Assembly (NCBI GenBank): GCA_027946365.1
Contig: JAPEUQ010000001.1
Location: 496,001-560,000 of the forward strand
Direction: 5' to 3'
Length of the DNA stretch: 64,000 nt
Source of the DNA: Kalmusia sp. IMI 367209
Taxonomy: Eukaryota > Ascomycota > Dothideomycetes > Pleosporales > Didymosphaeriaceae
Positions 34,757 through 46,014 of this stretch are shown piece by piece. The stretch's first letter is position 1. Each line of letters begins with the position of its first letter. The notes under the pieces are model-generated. The model did not search any database, was not told the DNA's origin, and saw only the letters and a program-made list of their open reading frames with translations. The translations under genes and the position numbers were made by a program.

Positions 34757-36037
34757 TCAGTCAAACGTGATCTTCTTGCCCTTGCTCTCGACGATGGCGG
34801 CGGATGCCCTAGGAGCGTTCGTGTGAGCAGCCCCAGGCGCAATGGTTCGCGGATCCACCTTGTGCTCCCTGAAGTTGTTACGGGGAGTGAAGGGTTTCCT
34901 GCCCCGCTGCGGCCTCTGGAAGCCCCCGTCTTCTCCGGCCGCAGGGCCGTCTTCGTTCTTTTCCTTGCCGAAACGCTTGTTGTACCTGGTCGTAGAATCC
35001 TCAGCGAACTCGCAGCGTAGATCTCTCCCCAGGAGCTTGTTGAGCTTGTACTTGCGCTTCTTGGACTTCTCTTGTGCCTCGTCGTCATCATCGTGATCAG
35101 CTTCGTCATCGGCGGTGGTTTTCTTCTCCGCTTTGGTTTCGTGCTTGTACACGTAGCCCTTGACTGCCGCCGCGGCAGCATCCACGTCTTCGAACGTGAC
35201 CCACGCAAAGCCCTTGCACTTCCCCGTGTCTTCAAATGTAGCCATGTGTATATTTTCAATCACACCGCACGGCTTGAAGTGCGCTTCCATATCCTCTTTG
35301 CTCGTCTCGAAGCCCAGATTGCCGACGAATATCTTGCGACTCGGGGCCTTCGTCTCTTTTCCCTTGCCCTTGGCCAGGTCTTCCTCTGGCTCTTTGGGCT
35401 TATCCGGGCGGCCCTCAAAGTTCTTCGAGTTCTTGATGAGCAGCGGGCGGCGGTCCATGCGCGTTTCCGTCAGGGCGATGGCCGAGTACATGGCAAGCTG
35501 TGTGGAGAAATCGACGTAGGCAAAGCCCTTGTTCTGCGGCTTTGCGTCTGTCCAATTCGGGCGCGGGGGTGCTTTTGGCGCGGGCATGTGTATGCGGGTT
35601 ATGTCCTCATTCTTGATCTCGGCATTTTCGGTCAGGAAAGTGCGCAGCGAGTCTTTGGTAGCGGACCAGGGGAGATTGCCGATCCAGACACTGAATTCGG
35701 AGCGCTTGGTTGCTTGCTCCGCCTTGTCTTGGGCGGTTGCTGTAGTGCCATTCTCTACGTCGGTCGTGCTATTCGCAGATGCAGGTTGGAGTTTGACTTT
35801 TTTGGCTTTGCGGGCGGCTTTCTTGGAGGCGGGCTCGGGGAGGGAGACGTCGATTTCGATTTCTTCGGGGAGCGCGTCGCGTTTACGCTTCTTGGAGATT
35901 TCGGTAGCCTCCTCAGCGGATTCGATGTCTTCTGCCACTTCCGCAGCTTTGCGCTTTTTCTCCTTCTTGTCCTTCTTGTCTTTTTTCTCGCGTTTGGGTG
36001 GTTTTGGGAGGGCGATTGGTTCCGGAAAGGAAGACAT
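34757..36037 (-). CDS. Nucleolar RNA-binding protein with two RRMs, Nop13-like
   Basis: A single-exon gene of 426 residues. The N-terminus is a Lys/Glu-rich nuclear or nucleolar targeting region (KREKKDKKDKKEKKRK and SKKRKRDALPEE). RRM1 begins at about residue 113 (FSVWIGNLPWSATKD as RNP2; NKGFAYVDF as RNP1). RRM2 begins at about residue 238 (RKIFVGNLGFETSKED; CKGFAWVTF). A long acidic and basic insertion (KKTTADDEADHDDDDEAQE) lies in RRM2 before GRDLRCEFAED. The tail contains RG/RP-rich stretches (QRPQRGRKPFTPRNNFREH). This order, including the split second RRM and the terminal KGKKITFD, matches yeast Nop13, a nucleolar protein associated with pre-ribosomes. The role is inferred from that family. 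The start is the first Met in frame at 36037. Confidence 0.9.
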   Translation of the reverse strand: MSSFPEPIALPKPPKREKKDKKDKKEKKRKAAEVAEDIESAEEATEISKKRKRDALPEEIEIDVSLPEPASKKAARKAKKVKLQPASANSTTDVENGTTATAQDKAEQATKRSEFSVWIGNLPWSATKDSLRTFLTENAEIKNEDITRIHMPAPKAPPRPNWTDAKPQNKGFAYVDFSTQLAMYSAIALTETRMDRRPLLIKNSKNFEGRPDKPKEPEEDLAKGKGKETKAPSRKIFVGNLGFETSKEDMEAHFKPCGVIENIHMATFEDTGKCKGFAWVTFEDVDAAAAAVKGYVYKHETKAEKKTTADDEADHDDDDEAQEKSKKRKYKLNKLLGRDLRCEFAEDSTTRYNKRFGKEKNEDGPAAGEDGGFQRPQRGRKPFTPRNNFREHKVDPRTIAPGAAHTNAPRASAAIVESKGKKITFD

Positions 36038-37018
36038 TTCCGTGGATTTGAACGTGAATGTGGGTCTAGTGTTGTCGCTGTGGGCAAAAACGCTCGAAGA
36101 TTTGCAGATGGGTGTGGAAAATCAATCGGGCTAGGGTGGGTGATCGGGGCTTGGCGGAGGAGGGCCGAGGAGAGCCTCACTTTGGGTGACGAGTGTCGTG
36201 AGTGGAATGGGCTTCGTGCATAAGCCTCGTGCCGATTTGGGCAGTGGATGTCCTGTTCAGCTGTGGACTGTCCGCTGGGGAGCTTGTCATTGCTGGATGG
36301 ATATTCCATCGGGTGGCAGTGGACGTACAGCATGTCAGACATGGCTGTGGATAGAGCTTGGTGCGTTGTGTTCTGTGGAGCTTGGAACGTACTACACGCA
36401 CTTGGTACAAGCGGTATGCATCGGGCGACTCCATATGCACACATTACGAACGCTGTACACTGGAAAGGATGTCAGATTCCACTGGGACTCATTGTGCCTC
36501 CACAGCATCCGCAGACGGTGTGCCATTCCGTGGTCAGTCGCCCTGCTGGACTCCGTCTGCTCATACTGGGTCCGGCAACGGTTGTCCGGCTGGTTCCATG
36601 CTTGGGCCGACGAAAGCCAGGCAATGGCAGCCAGCGCATGGCTAATCAAACCAGACCTCTACCGCCTTCACTGCGTTGCTCTCTCACGGCTGACGACGCT
36701 TGTTGGCCTGGAGCTGTGGCGCTGGCCTGCGTTGCGCGTGAGAGCACTGAGCACGTCCCCGCAGTTACTAGTGCGCTAGGCAGCTGCGAGAGCGTCGACC
36801 TCATCCACCTCCCGTCGCCCCTCCCAACTGCCCATCTCCCCCATCGCCAACCTCTGGGACCTCGACCACTGCACTCCCCATCTCGCCTCTCGCGTCTCCT
36901 CGTGTGCACACAGACACGACGGGCCGCAGCCTCCTCGTCGTCCTCTTAGCCTCCCCTTCCCTCTCTCCCTCCCGCTCACGCACTACGTCGCTGCCAGCCT
37001 GACTCGCAGCCGCCCATC
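36038..37018. other. Divergent promoter and pyrimidine-rich leader
   Basis: About 980 bp between the Nop13-like start and the NBR1-like start. Overlapping ORFs on both strands (36186-36949) have no domain pattern and are rejected. The last about 200 bp before the NBR1 ATG are C/T-rich (CTCCCC, TCTCCC tracts), typical of fungal promoter and leader sequence. Confidence 0.5.
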
Positions 37019-40000
37019 ATGGCGACCAACGTCCCCGTGACGCTGGACACGCTGATCGTCGTCAAGGTGCAGCTCCAGGGCAGCACCCGCCGCTTCAAGA
37101 TCCCGCTGCGCGACCTGGGCGCCACCGTTCTTCCCGACAAGGTGCGTTACTGGAATGGAGCTCCAGGGCCAGCCGCTTGCAGCCTGCCCGCGCCGCCTCA
37201 AAGCTTACAAACAGCTCCCATCCAGCTTCAAGACAACGAAACGAGTGCTGACCTGATGTTGCGTGTAGCTTCGACACCTCCTGCAGGTCCCTCCAGGCCA
37301 GGACGTCGTCTTCGAACGCTATTCCGACAGCGCCGGCGCCTACGTCACCCTCGATGCCAACAAGCCGCAGGTCTACAAGACGCTCTTCCGCGCCGCCAAA
37401 GCGAAGCTCAAGCTGCGGCTGCGCGCCACCATCCCATCCCAAGAGACCGAGCCTGCTCCTGCTGCTCCGCCCGCCCCTATGCAGCAGCCGCTCTCCACCC
37501 CGCCCAGCTCGCTCCACCGCATGAGCGCTGAGACACTGACACCCCGACGCGTCGAGCCGACGCTCGCCTCGCCCGTCATCGCGCGCTCTCCACTGCCATA
37601 TCCAACGCCCGCTCCCGAAACGAAGCCTGAGATGCCCGCTCAGACCAGCCCCATCTCGCCGCTGGTGGCGAACGCGGCTGATGCCGAGGTCAAGGACGAG
37701 GCCCCTGCAACCCATGCCTTCACCGCTCGTCAGAGTGAGATAAAGCTGATCCCCCAAATCGTGCATTGCCAACTAACAACAACGCCAGGTTTCTTCGGCG
37801 GTCTTGCGGCTACCTCTCGCCACGCCGACCTGGCCTTCCGCCCCGTCCCCAAGATGGAGACCTTGCCGACCTCGTGGGTCGTGTACTGCAACAACTGCAA
37901 TCTGCCCATGGAAGATGAGCACTACCACTGCAGCATCTGTGACCACGGAGACTACGATCTCTGCCCATCCTGCGTCAGTGAAGGCACCCACTGCCCTGGC
38001 TCTGGCCACTGGATGGTCAAGCGCTTCGTCAAGGACGGTAGCGTTGTCAACAGCACCACTGAGCGCGTTGGTCCCAAGGCGAAAGCCCAGGCGGAGCAGG
38101 AGATGCCGGGAGCTTTCACCGAGGAGAAGCAGCCCGCCCCTGAAGTCGTTGAGAAGCAGGAGGCGGAGGAGCCTACGCGAACATGCAACTGCTGCGTCCA
38201 AGGCAAGTCACTCGCGTCAAACGTGCAAGCTGCAGACCTAACCCTGATAGTCCTCCACGAGCGAGAGTTCGTCACCTGCACCTCATGCGAGGACTACGAC
38301 CTCTGTATGCAATGCCACATTGACAACAAGCACGGCCATCACCCCGGTCATGCCTTCAAGCCTGCCACTGAGCAGACTGCCATGCCCGCGCTAGCCGACT
38401 TTCTCTGCAATGCTGGTCGGAATGTCCGCCACTCTGCCGTCTGCGATGGCTGCGAAAAGTTCATATATGGCGTGCGCCACAAGTGCCTGAACTGCCCCGA
38501 CTGGGACTTCTGCTCCGAGTGCATCAAGAGCGCCAAGTACATCCACCCTGCACACCGTTTTGTTCCGATCTACGAGCCGCTGGCTGAGCCCGTGAACAGC
38601 GGCAACAGGCACTATGGCATCTACTGCGACGGTCCGCTCTGCAAGGACAAGGAGAACTTGTCGTACATTGAGGGCGTCCGCTATAAGTGTGCTGTGTGCC
38701 ATGACACCGATTTCTGTGCCAATTGCGAGGCTCATCCCTCGAATAGGCACAACCACACGCATCCTCTTATCAAGTTCAAGCGTCCCGTCCGTAGTGTCAG
38801 TGTCACCACCTTGAACGAAGACAGGACCGGCACGTCCATCACTCGCGTCGGCGATCGTGAGCCTACTAGGCGATCTGCATCGACCGAGACTACTCCCGTC
38901 TCCCCATTCAACGCCGCCACGCAGGTTCAAACCATTGCCGATGTGAAACCGACCGAAGACTCCCAACACAAGACGACGAAGGACAAGATTGAAATTCGTG
39001 ATCTCCTTGCCGAGCCTATCCAGGAAGTCGCTGCTGCCATCCCAATTAAGACTGTGCAGGCCGTGCCTATTCCTGTCAAGAAGACCGAGTCTACCGCAGA
39101 GGGCCTTGATGCCCACTTCGTCCGCGACGCGATCCCCGATGGATCCAAGATCTGCGCTGGCTTTCAATTCGTCCAAGTCTGGACCCTCCGTAACCCTGGC
39201 CCCAATCCTTGGCCTGCTGGCTGCAGCGTCCGCCATGTTGGAGGCGACAACATGCTCGATCTCGACAATACGCAGCCTCTGAGCCAGAGCGAGCTTGCTG
39301 AGGCTAGTGAGAGCAATGTCATTGGACGTACCGTGGCCACTGGTGAAGAAGTTGCTTTCCGCATCGTCCTCAAGGCACCGCTCCGCGAGGGCACCGCCAT
39401 CTCTTACTGGCGTCTCAAGACGGCAAATGGAACTCCCTTTGGTCACCGTCTCTGGTGCGACATTCAAGTCACTAGCCCGCCGGTTCCAGTCTCTCCGCTC
39501 GCACAGGGCCCAGTCGAGGCAGAGGCTACGAGCTTGTCCCCTGCATCCAACCCGAGTTTGTTCGAGAACTTCGGAAAGACCATAAAGACCAACCCTGAGG
39601 TCATTGCTCGCGTTCAAGAGGAGGCCGTAGAGCGGCTAAGGCGGATGAAGCTTCACGTAGCAGAGAAGGATAAGCAGACACGCATGCTTACCAAGTTTGA
39701 GGAAGAGCGCATGCGTGCCAAGGTTGAGGAAGAACGCATGCTTCGCATTCACAAGGTCCGTAAGGCTGCCATCGAGCGTCTGATGGAGGCTCGCCGCAAG
39801 GAGCAGGAGGCTTCGGACGCTCTCAAGATCGCCCGCGAGCATGAGAAGATCCCCGAAGCAATCATTAAGACCGAGACTGCCGAGCTTCCGGCGGAGAGGG
39901 AGATCATCGTTGAACCAGTCACAGCAGAGCCCGCACCCCAGTCGTCAGGCATGATCTTCCCCCAGCTTGAAAAGGAGTCTCCGGCCTCCAGCACCCACGA

Positions 40001-40184
40001 GGCCGTGACTGCTCCGGCCGAGTCCCCTCGACCCTCAAGTGTCACCACCGCCACTGTGACCGATGACGAGTTCTTCGAGGATGCTGAAAGTGTGGAGCTC
40101 CGCTCCATCTCCAGCGACGATGATGGCTTTATGACGGACGAGGAGTATGATATCCTCGATTCGGCCGACGAGGGTTTTCCGTAA
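37019..40184 (+). CDS. NBR1: NBR1-type selective autophagy receptor (PB1, four ZZ fingers, FW domain, C-terminal LIR)
   Basis: A cargo receptor that links ubiquitinated or protein cargo to Atg8 on the phagophore. Exons are 37019-37141, 37269-37734, 37789-38202 and 38251-40184, total 978 residues. Introns 2 (54 nt, GTGAGA...CGCCAG) and 3 (48 nt, a GC-AG intron, GCAAGT...TGATAG) are multiples of three without stops, so an ORF reading hides them. Residues about 8-95 form a PB1 domain (VVKVQLQGSTRRFKIPL). ZZ fingers lie at about 230-275, 329-375 (restored to CVQVLHEREFVTCTSC by splicing), 398-445 and 459-510. The FW/Nbr1 domain is about 624-741 (VQVWTLRNPGPNPWPAG, SYWRLKTANGTPFG). A coiled region follows. 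The C-terminus carries a canonical LIR, Y967-D-I-L970, in an acidic setting. The four-ZZ layout is that of filamentous-fungal NBR1. Confidence 0.93.
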
Positions 40185-41477
40185 ATTAGTGTTGGTGCTC
40201 TGGGCCAGCCCACTATAGACATGACACGGTCTACACAACTTCGTCTATCCCGGCCACCAACAGGCTTTCAACGCCAATTCATGGAGTTTATCGGATTTGG
40301 ATGGTTGTCATCGCGGGCTTTAGGGGGTGTTTTGGTTTCGGTATTCAAAGATCACACTCCTTCAGGGCGTTCGACCACATGCACTGTCTTGCCTGGTCAG
40401 AAACGGGGCGCGTACGGCGCGCTGGTCCAGCCCGACTATGGCATCAAACATCACGGTGTGTGATTATGTATTGCAATTTTCTTTTTGGCTTCCGATAGGA
40501 TTAGTATGAATGAGAATGCCATTTCCTTGAGTCCTTGTATCGTCGACTTCGGCTCCTATCCAACCGGACACGCAGTCTCCAATTGCGCGTTTATTAGAAA
40601 GTCACCACAAGATGTCTGCCTCCACCATACCCGACCAAAGTCTATGACATAGTTTGGGTATGCATTATGTATCCTATAGTCATACAATTCACGATCGGCT
40701 ACAGATCTACCCTCTAGTTTTGTCCACGTAGGCATGAGGGCAAGATTAGGCCACTAAACGAGCGAGCACGTCGTCAAATACGTTCATCCCGATGTTTACA
40801 GAGCTTCCAAATGTCAACGGATCGATTATCATGTAACGATCTGGTGCATATGCTAATCAGGGGGTGGTTGCCTCTTTCATCACTCACTGTGGGTTCGCTT
40901 CCTTCTCGTGTCATTACGCTACTGCCTCGGACCTATGATATCGCAAACGACATGTTGTTGACCCTCTATATGGCAGGCACAACGAAGGCGATGCCTAAGA
41001 GCTTACGCCGCGCACATCACTTCTCTCTCTACTAAAAACCTTTAACTATTGCCATCCGATATCCTCGAGCTTAGAGCTACCAGTTCGACCTACGCATTTT
41101 ATTATTATTATTCCTTTTGGGTAGTCCATATCGTAGCAAATTGAACGACGGCGTATACTTGCTTGGGTTCACGCAGCCGTGGCCGCAATTTGCTGACTGC
41201 TCACAGCACGATTCGCTATCAATACCTGACGTTCATCCATCTTGACCACTCTTACTATCCGCCTCAATATACTCGATCACCACATCGTAAGGCATATCCG
41301 CTCTCGGTCGAGCCCGTAACTACAGGTGTCGTCGTCTACCTTACCATATTAGAGGACTCTGCTATCAGCTCGATCCCGCTCATCCTTGAAACTCTTCCAA
41401 AGCAAAGGCAGTGAAAGTCTTTGTGGAGAAAATCGGCAAAGCAGGTGCCTAGGAAAATTGCGATCGAGAGCGGCGCG
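40185..41477. other. Intergenic region upstream of aspartic protease
   Basis: About 1.3 kb with no supported gene. It contains a short TTATTATTATT run near 41100. The segment just before 41478 encodes protease-like residues in another frame (FVEKIGKAG), so an unrecognised first exon is possible. Confidence 0.45.
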
Positions 41478-43081
41478 ATGGCGGCCAAAGGGAAGGAGCT
41501 AAAGAGGATCAATATTAAGCCAAATCCAAGATGTGAGAAGGCGGGGATGAAGAGTTACGCGAGTTTGTTGAAGAAATGTCGGTTCCTCCACCTCCCGAGT
41601 CTTCACAATATCTACACGCGGTCTTCACTTTTACCTAGTTTGCTCATTATCGTGTAGACGATTTTGCTCCAACCACCGAAGGGCCGTACCAAAAGGTCGA
41701 CGAGGTCGCCAAGAACTTCAAGAATCTCTTCAAGCCGAAGGGCAAGAAGTCTACTAAGCCCGTTCTCAGGAAGGTGGAAGATGTAAGCCATAGCCCGGAG
41801 AAAGCGGATGTGTCGTCTTCGCCAAAGAAAGCATCCGTTTCAACTAAACAAGACATTCACATCGTTCCCATTCGTGCTTTTTGGCTTGGACTGACTTCGT
41901 ACCTGCACCTTAGGACGGCAAGCCGGGCGAAGTCAAGGCTGAAGATCAAATGAACGACTCTCTGTATCTCTGTCCTGTCGAGATTGGCAATCCGCCCCAG
42001 ATCTGCAATCTGGATTTTGACACCGGAAGTTCAGATCTTTGGGTCTGTCCTCCCGTCTTCCGCGAAATCTACCAAAACAGAGCTGACAATACAGCTCTGG
42101 TCCACCGAACTTGACGCCGACACGCAGGCCTCGGGCAAAGCCTCCGGTCACAACATCTATGACCCCAATTCCTCTTCCACTTTCAAGAAACTCAGGGGCT
42201 CCAAATGGAGGATCCGCTACGGCGACGGATCCAAGGCCTCTGGCATCGTCGGCACCGACGACGTTACCCTCGGTGGCCTCACCATCGAATCCCAGGCCAT
42301 CGAACTAGCCTCCAAACTGAGCTCGCAATTCACCGAAGGCGCCGGCGATGGCCTACTCGGGCTTGCTTTTGGCAAACTCAACACCGTCAAACCTAAGCCC
42401 GTCAAGACACCTGTCGAGAACATGATCGACCAGGCGGACATCGCCGAGGACCAGGAGCTGTTCACGTGCTACCTGGGGAGCTGGCGCGACAAAGATGAGG
42501 AAGATCAAGGAGAAAGTTTCTTCACATTTGGGTATATTGACCAGGATGTTATTGCGCGGTGTGGCGGGCAGGACCCGTACTATGTGCCCATCGATTCGAG
42601 CAAAGGGTTCTGGCAATTCAAATCCGAATCTGCTACGGTAGGAGGTCAAACAATCGACCGCCCTGACAACACCGCCATCGCGGACACAGGCACAACCCTC
42701 GCTCTCGTCTCCGATGACCTGTGCAAAGCAATCTACGGCGCTATCCCTGACGCACGGTTCGACTCTAAAGTGCAAGGCTGGGTTTTCCCCGTTGGGACAC
42801 CGCCCGAGGCGCTTCCTACGGTAACCGTTGCGGTCGGCGGCAAGCAGTTTGAGATTCAGAAAGAAGACTTTGGATTTGCGGATTGTGGCGGTGGGATGCA
42901 GTATGGGGGGATTCAAAGCAGGGGAGATAGCGGGTTTGATATCCTAGGGGACACGTGGTTGAAGGGGATTTATGCCGTTTTCGACCAGGGGAAGATGAGA
43001 TTCGGAGCTGTGCAGAGAGTAGAGGGAGAGCAGAATGTTGACGCACCGAAGAAGGCGAGGAGAGTTGGTGGCGGGGGTTGA
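41478..43081 (+). CDS. Pepsin-family (A1) aspartic protease, podosporapepsin-like
   Basis: Four exons are inferred: 41478-41577, 41658-41782, 41914-42042 and 42095-43081, with introns 80, 131 and 52 nt; the product is 446 residues. Exon joining creates [20 protein letters not shown], the propeptide pattern of podosporapepsin-like enzymes, and [16 protein letters not shown]. Catalytic aspartates are D111 (DTGSS) and D315 (ADTGTT). The flap is IRYGDGS, and [13 protein letters not shown] is the usual loop. The C-terminus [20 protein letters not shown] is conserved. Unusually, a Lys-rich stretch ([17 protein letters not shown]) lies between propeptide and catalytic domain. No signal peptide follows from the ATG at 41478. 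In-frame stops prevent extension without another exon, so the N-terminus is the weak point. Secretion is therefore undecided. Confidence 0.82.
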
Positions 43082-43749
43082 GTAGGATAGGAGGCTTCGA
43101 GAGTGGGTATGGTTAGTGACTAGGTTTAATAGAAGATTGTGGTCCTCGAGGGTGGATTGCGATGGTGGTGTATGTGTGGTCAAGTAGTCTGTCCACTATG
43201 GCATCAGGCGCGTGTCAAGTAGGTTGAATGGTTGAGAGAGCGTACGTTCTCGTCCGTGCAACAGTCCCAGGTGAAGTAGTTAAGGACTAAATAATAGCGA
43301 GTTCTCCAGACTGTGGACCTAGACTACACGTGTGCTAGACAAAGTCAGTATCGCGTATTTAGCTTAGCAACCGTACCTTCCGGTTGCGTGACCGCAGGGT
43401 ACAAATAGGATAGATGTGGTCAGGTTCTCAGTGACAAGTTAGCATCATGGGATTGGGGGATCTGTGAGTCTGTATCTGCACGGAGTACTACGCGGAATAA
43501 TATGTATCTCGAAGGCATATATTTTCACTGTGCAGTCCAATCCTAGGACAAAAATGTAGAGACTTGTTGTTCGCCGATTTAGCGGCGAAAATGTTGGCAC
43601 GCTAAGACCCAACTTGTGGTACTCCATGGTGCGAGGCGGATCTTCGCACCACCAGAATTAGCACCATTAAGTTTGCTTGTTATCTTACTCTTATGCGGAG
43701 ATATATTTACAACAAGGTGAAAATAATCCATCGATCCAAGAGAGATGAC
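43082..43749. other. Intergenic region between protease and tRNA gene
   Basis: About 670 bp, AT-rich towards the tRNA. Small minus-strand ORFs (43445-43627, 43579-43770) have no features. Nothing else recognised. Confidence 0.45.
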
Positions 43750-43832
43750 GGCCACGTGGCCCAATGGCAAGGCGCTTGACTACGATAAGTAGGCACATCA
43801 AGAGATTGCAGGTTCGATCCCTGCCGTGGTCA
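43750..43832 (+). tRNA. tRNA-Arg(ACG) with 11-nt intron
   Basis: The cloverleaf is complete. The acceptor stem GGCCACG pairs with CGTGGTC (one G-U), and A at 43832 is the discriminator. The A box is TGGCCCAATGG at 43757-43767 and the B box GGTTCGATCCC at 43811-43821. The anticodon stem CTTGA/TCAAG encloses loop C-T-ACG-A, interrupted after position 37 by an 11-nt intron (43786-43796), the usual place for eukaryotic tRNA introns. Mature length is 72 nt before CCA. The 5' halves match the common fungal Arg-ACG type, read as inosine-CG. Confidence 0.95.
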
Positions 43833-43836
43833 TGTC

Positions 43837-43841
43837 TTTTT
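43837..43841 (+). terminator. RNA polymerase III terminator
   Basis: A run of five T on the sense strand begins five bases after the tRNA discriminator base, the standard Pol III stop signal for the tRNA-Arg gene. Confidence 0.85.
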
Positions 43842-44156
43842 GCGCTCTGTTTGTTTTTGGCATCCCTAATTTTCGGCTTACTGCTGTGAGCGCCCTGTTT
43901 TCGTTTTTGCCTGCCCTATTACTTCTGCAAGCAAAGAAAAACGCGAGCGCGACACGCTAAGCGAGAACGCATCTGACGTAGCCCGCAACTGCTGCCTTCA
44001 ATAACGACCCGTACTGGGACCTGTCCTCAGCCACGATGCCACAGTCCAATGGCTCTGCCTACAAAATGGCGCCTACTTGACACCTGCTGCTGCCTCTCGC
44101 TGCGTTCACCTCCTGCGTCCCCTACCTCTCCTACCTCCCCCACTATAACCGCGACC
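43842..44156. other. Promoter region of the Nudix gene
   Basis: About 315 bp between the tRNA terminator and the Nudix start. An in-frame ATG at 44049 could extend the protein by 36 residues of Ser/Thr/Pro-rich sequence; I regard this as leader. Confidence 0.45.
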
Positions 44157-45053
44157 ATGTCAAACTCCGCGTCGAACCGGCCGCAGTCCGTAGCTCCCGG
44201 GTTCGCGCAATACGCCGCCGAAGACTTTGTCCAAGGCGCCGGCGTGGCCATCTTCCATGTAAAATCCGAGCGTGTGGTGGTTTGCAATGCGGTGGATCGC
44301 CGCGTTGGGAGGTATTATTTTTTGCCCAAGGGACGGCGGGACGCTGGGGAGGACACGAGGACGGGCGCCGAAAGAGAGGGCTTTGAGGAGGCAAGTACAC
44401 CCCTCACGGTCTCATTCACAATGTCAGCTATATCAAGCGTTGACGGGTGGTCCTTGCATGTATCATATACGCTGGGATAACACGGTGCATTGTGCATCAC
44501 CTGGCTTCTGGTACCGTACCAGAAAGGACATGTTGAATATACGCTGATTATGAACCTGCAGTCGGGCTACCGCAATCGCCTCCTCCCTCTACCCATCCAA
44601 CACTGCCAACCCCAAGCGCACCCCCGCATCTCTGCTCCTCCCATGACCGCAGAGCCCATCTGGATACAACTCATGCCGCTTGCGCGCCACACCAAGCAAT
44701 ACCTACTATACTGGTACATTGCCGAAACCCTCCCACCAGATCTCGAGCCACTCCTCGAGTCCAAGCCCAACGAGCCTTATAAGCCGCCGCCGGCATTCCC
44801 GAGCGGGTTGACGTTGAAGGAGAGGGTGGCCATGGAGCCAGAGGGGTACGAGCCGGTGCATCATGAGGGGACCGGTGTCGATGAAGAGGAGCTGGGGTAT
44901 GTGAGTGAGCTTGTCGGGGTAGAGGATGCCGTGCGGTTATTGGGGGAGAGGAGTGTTATGGCAGATGTTGTGCGGAGGGGCTGGGAGGGGATTCGGGAGC
45001 GTTGGAGATTGGAAGGGAAGACTGAGGATGACACCTCGGCGCGAGGAGGCTGA
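44157..45053 (+). CDS. Nudix hydrolase
   Basis: A Mg-dependent hydrolase of nucleoside diphosphates linked to another moiety; the substrate cannot be told from sequence. Exons are 44157-44390 and 44562-45053, product 241 residues. The intron (171 nt) is best read as GC-AG: GAG|GCAAGT...CTGCAG. Only this choice completes the Nudix box with correct spacing at residues 59-81: G59, E65, R73, E74, E77, E78, G80 (REGFEESGY). The nearby GT donor two bases downstream would break the frame. The N-terminal part (VQGAGVAIFHVKSERVVVC) is the first strand of the fold, and YYFLPKGRRDAGED leads into the box. The C-terminal part is Pro/Glu-rich and ends in a charged helix. The start at 44157 (ACCATGT) is favoured over 44049. 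Confidence 0.87.
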
Positions 45054-45675
45054 GATCGCTCAGTACATCAATGTGAGGCTTAGAAGATGGGACAGATAGG
45101 GTTGAGATCGAGATTTGTTAGATCGAGTACAGCCGCATGAAATAGACACCGGTGACTTTGAGATAGAAGACCGTTTGCTCCAAACGCTAGCGTTACAGGT
45201 GCCTCTCGCCATCAAGGTCAGATGATTGATCGTATACCGCTTTCGTGGCTATCAAGAAATCCTTTACAAGAGGTTGTTTGTGTACACGGCTCTTGCATGC
45301 AGTCTAGGTCGCTCGATGTCTTCTACAATAGGGGCGGGCCTCTTGCCAGTGTTTCCAAATGATACTTGCACAAGACGAAAATATGATATTCAAAATTACT
45401 TTGTTCCCATTGCCAGCATCCGATGTACTGAACCGATCGATCCCATGGGGACATATATCCAGGATAGAGTGAAAATTAGCAACAAGGCATGCATGCAGTT
45501 TTAGCAGTGCATAACCTAAATGCCCTAAATTGAGAGCACTCACCACTCGTCACCTCGCGGATATTTACACTGAGACATTGTCGTCGTACATAGAAGCATC
45601 TGCATACACGTAACAGCCAGTAGGCTGATTCTACCACCGGTTAGTCAAACCTTGTGCTGTGCGTATAGCAACCTA

Positions 45676-45695
45676 TGCTATAGCTTGCTATAGCT
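45676..45695. repeat. Perfect tandem duplication of TGCTATAGCT
   Basis: Two abutting identical 10-bp copies, followed 9-10 bp later by a partial third copy (TATAGCT). Function unknown; possibly a footprint or slippage product. Confidence 0.6.
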
Positions 45696-45983
45696 GAAGA
45701 GCAGTATAGCTGAACGAGGCTCAACGACTTCGATATGTGTGTTAGTTGATCTCCCGTCTGCAGTATTGCATGATCTATGGTCGTTGTAGCGCATCGAATA
45801 CGGCTGTGTTACCGTATTTGGTATACTCTATCTAGAGCCGGGATAGTGTCTCGAGTCAGATGGCGGTGCTTAATCGGGGGTTCTGCTGGTTCAATGGGCT
45901 GCGATCTAGTTCTTGGTTAGATAGATCTAAGATAGTACATCGTTGGGTGGTATCGGGTAGAGCTCTCGTGAGAGTCCTTCCTT

Positions 45984-46014
45984 CATGCATCTGCGACCAT
46001 TTTATAGATGCATG
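45984..46014. repeat. 8-bp inverted repeat CATGCATC/GATGCATG
   Basis: Arms at 45984-45991 and 46007-46014 with a 15-nt loop; a third GATGCAT follows at 46022-46028. It could form a small hairpin; function unknown. Confidence 0.5.

Noticed and set aside
35072..36223. 383-residue plus-strand ORF
   Set aside because: It is the antisense shadow of the Nop13-like gene; Leu/Phe/Gly-rich text mirrors its Lys/Glu codons.
36186..36949. Two plus-strand ORFs of 197 and 233 residues upstream of NBR1
   Set aside because: They overlap each other in different frames, compositionally random, and occupy the divergent promoter region.
38391..39617. 408-residue minus-strand ORF
   Set aside because: Antisense shadow of the NBR1 exon 4, without domain features.
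44049..44156. Upstream in-frame start for the Nudix protein
   Set aside because: Adds a Ser/Thr/Pro-rich 36-residue stretch with no features; the ATG at 44157 has a better context.
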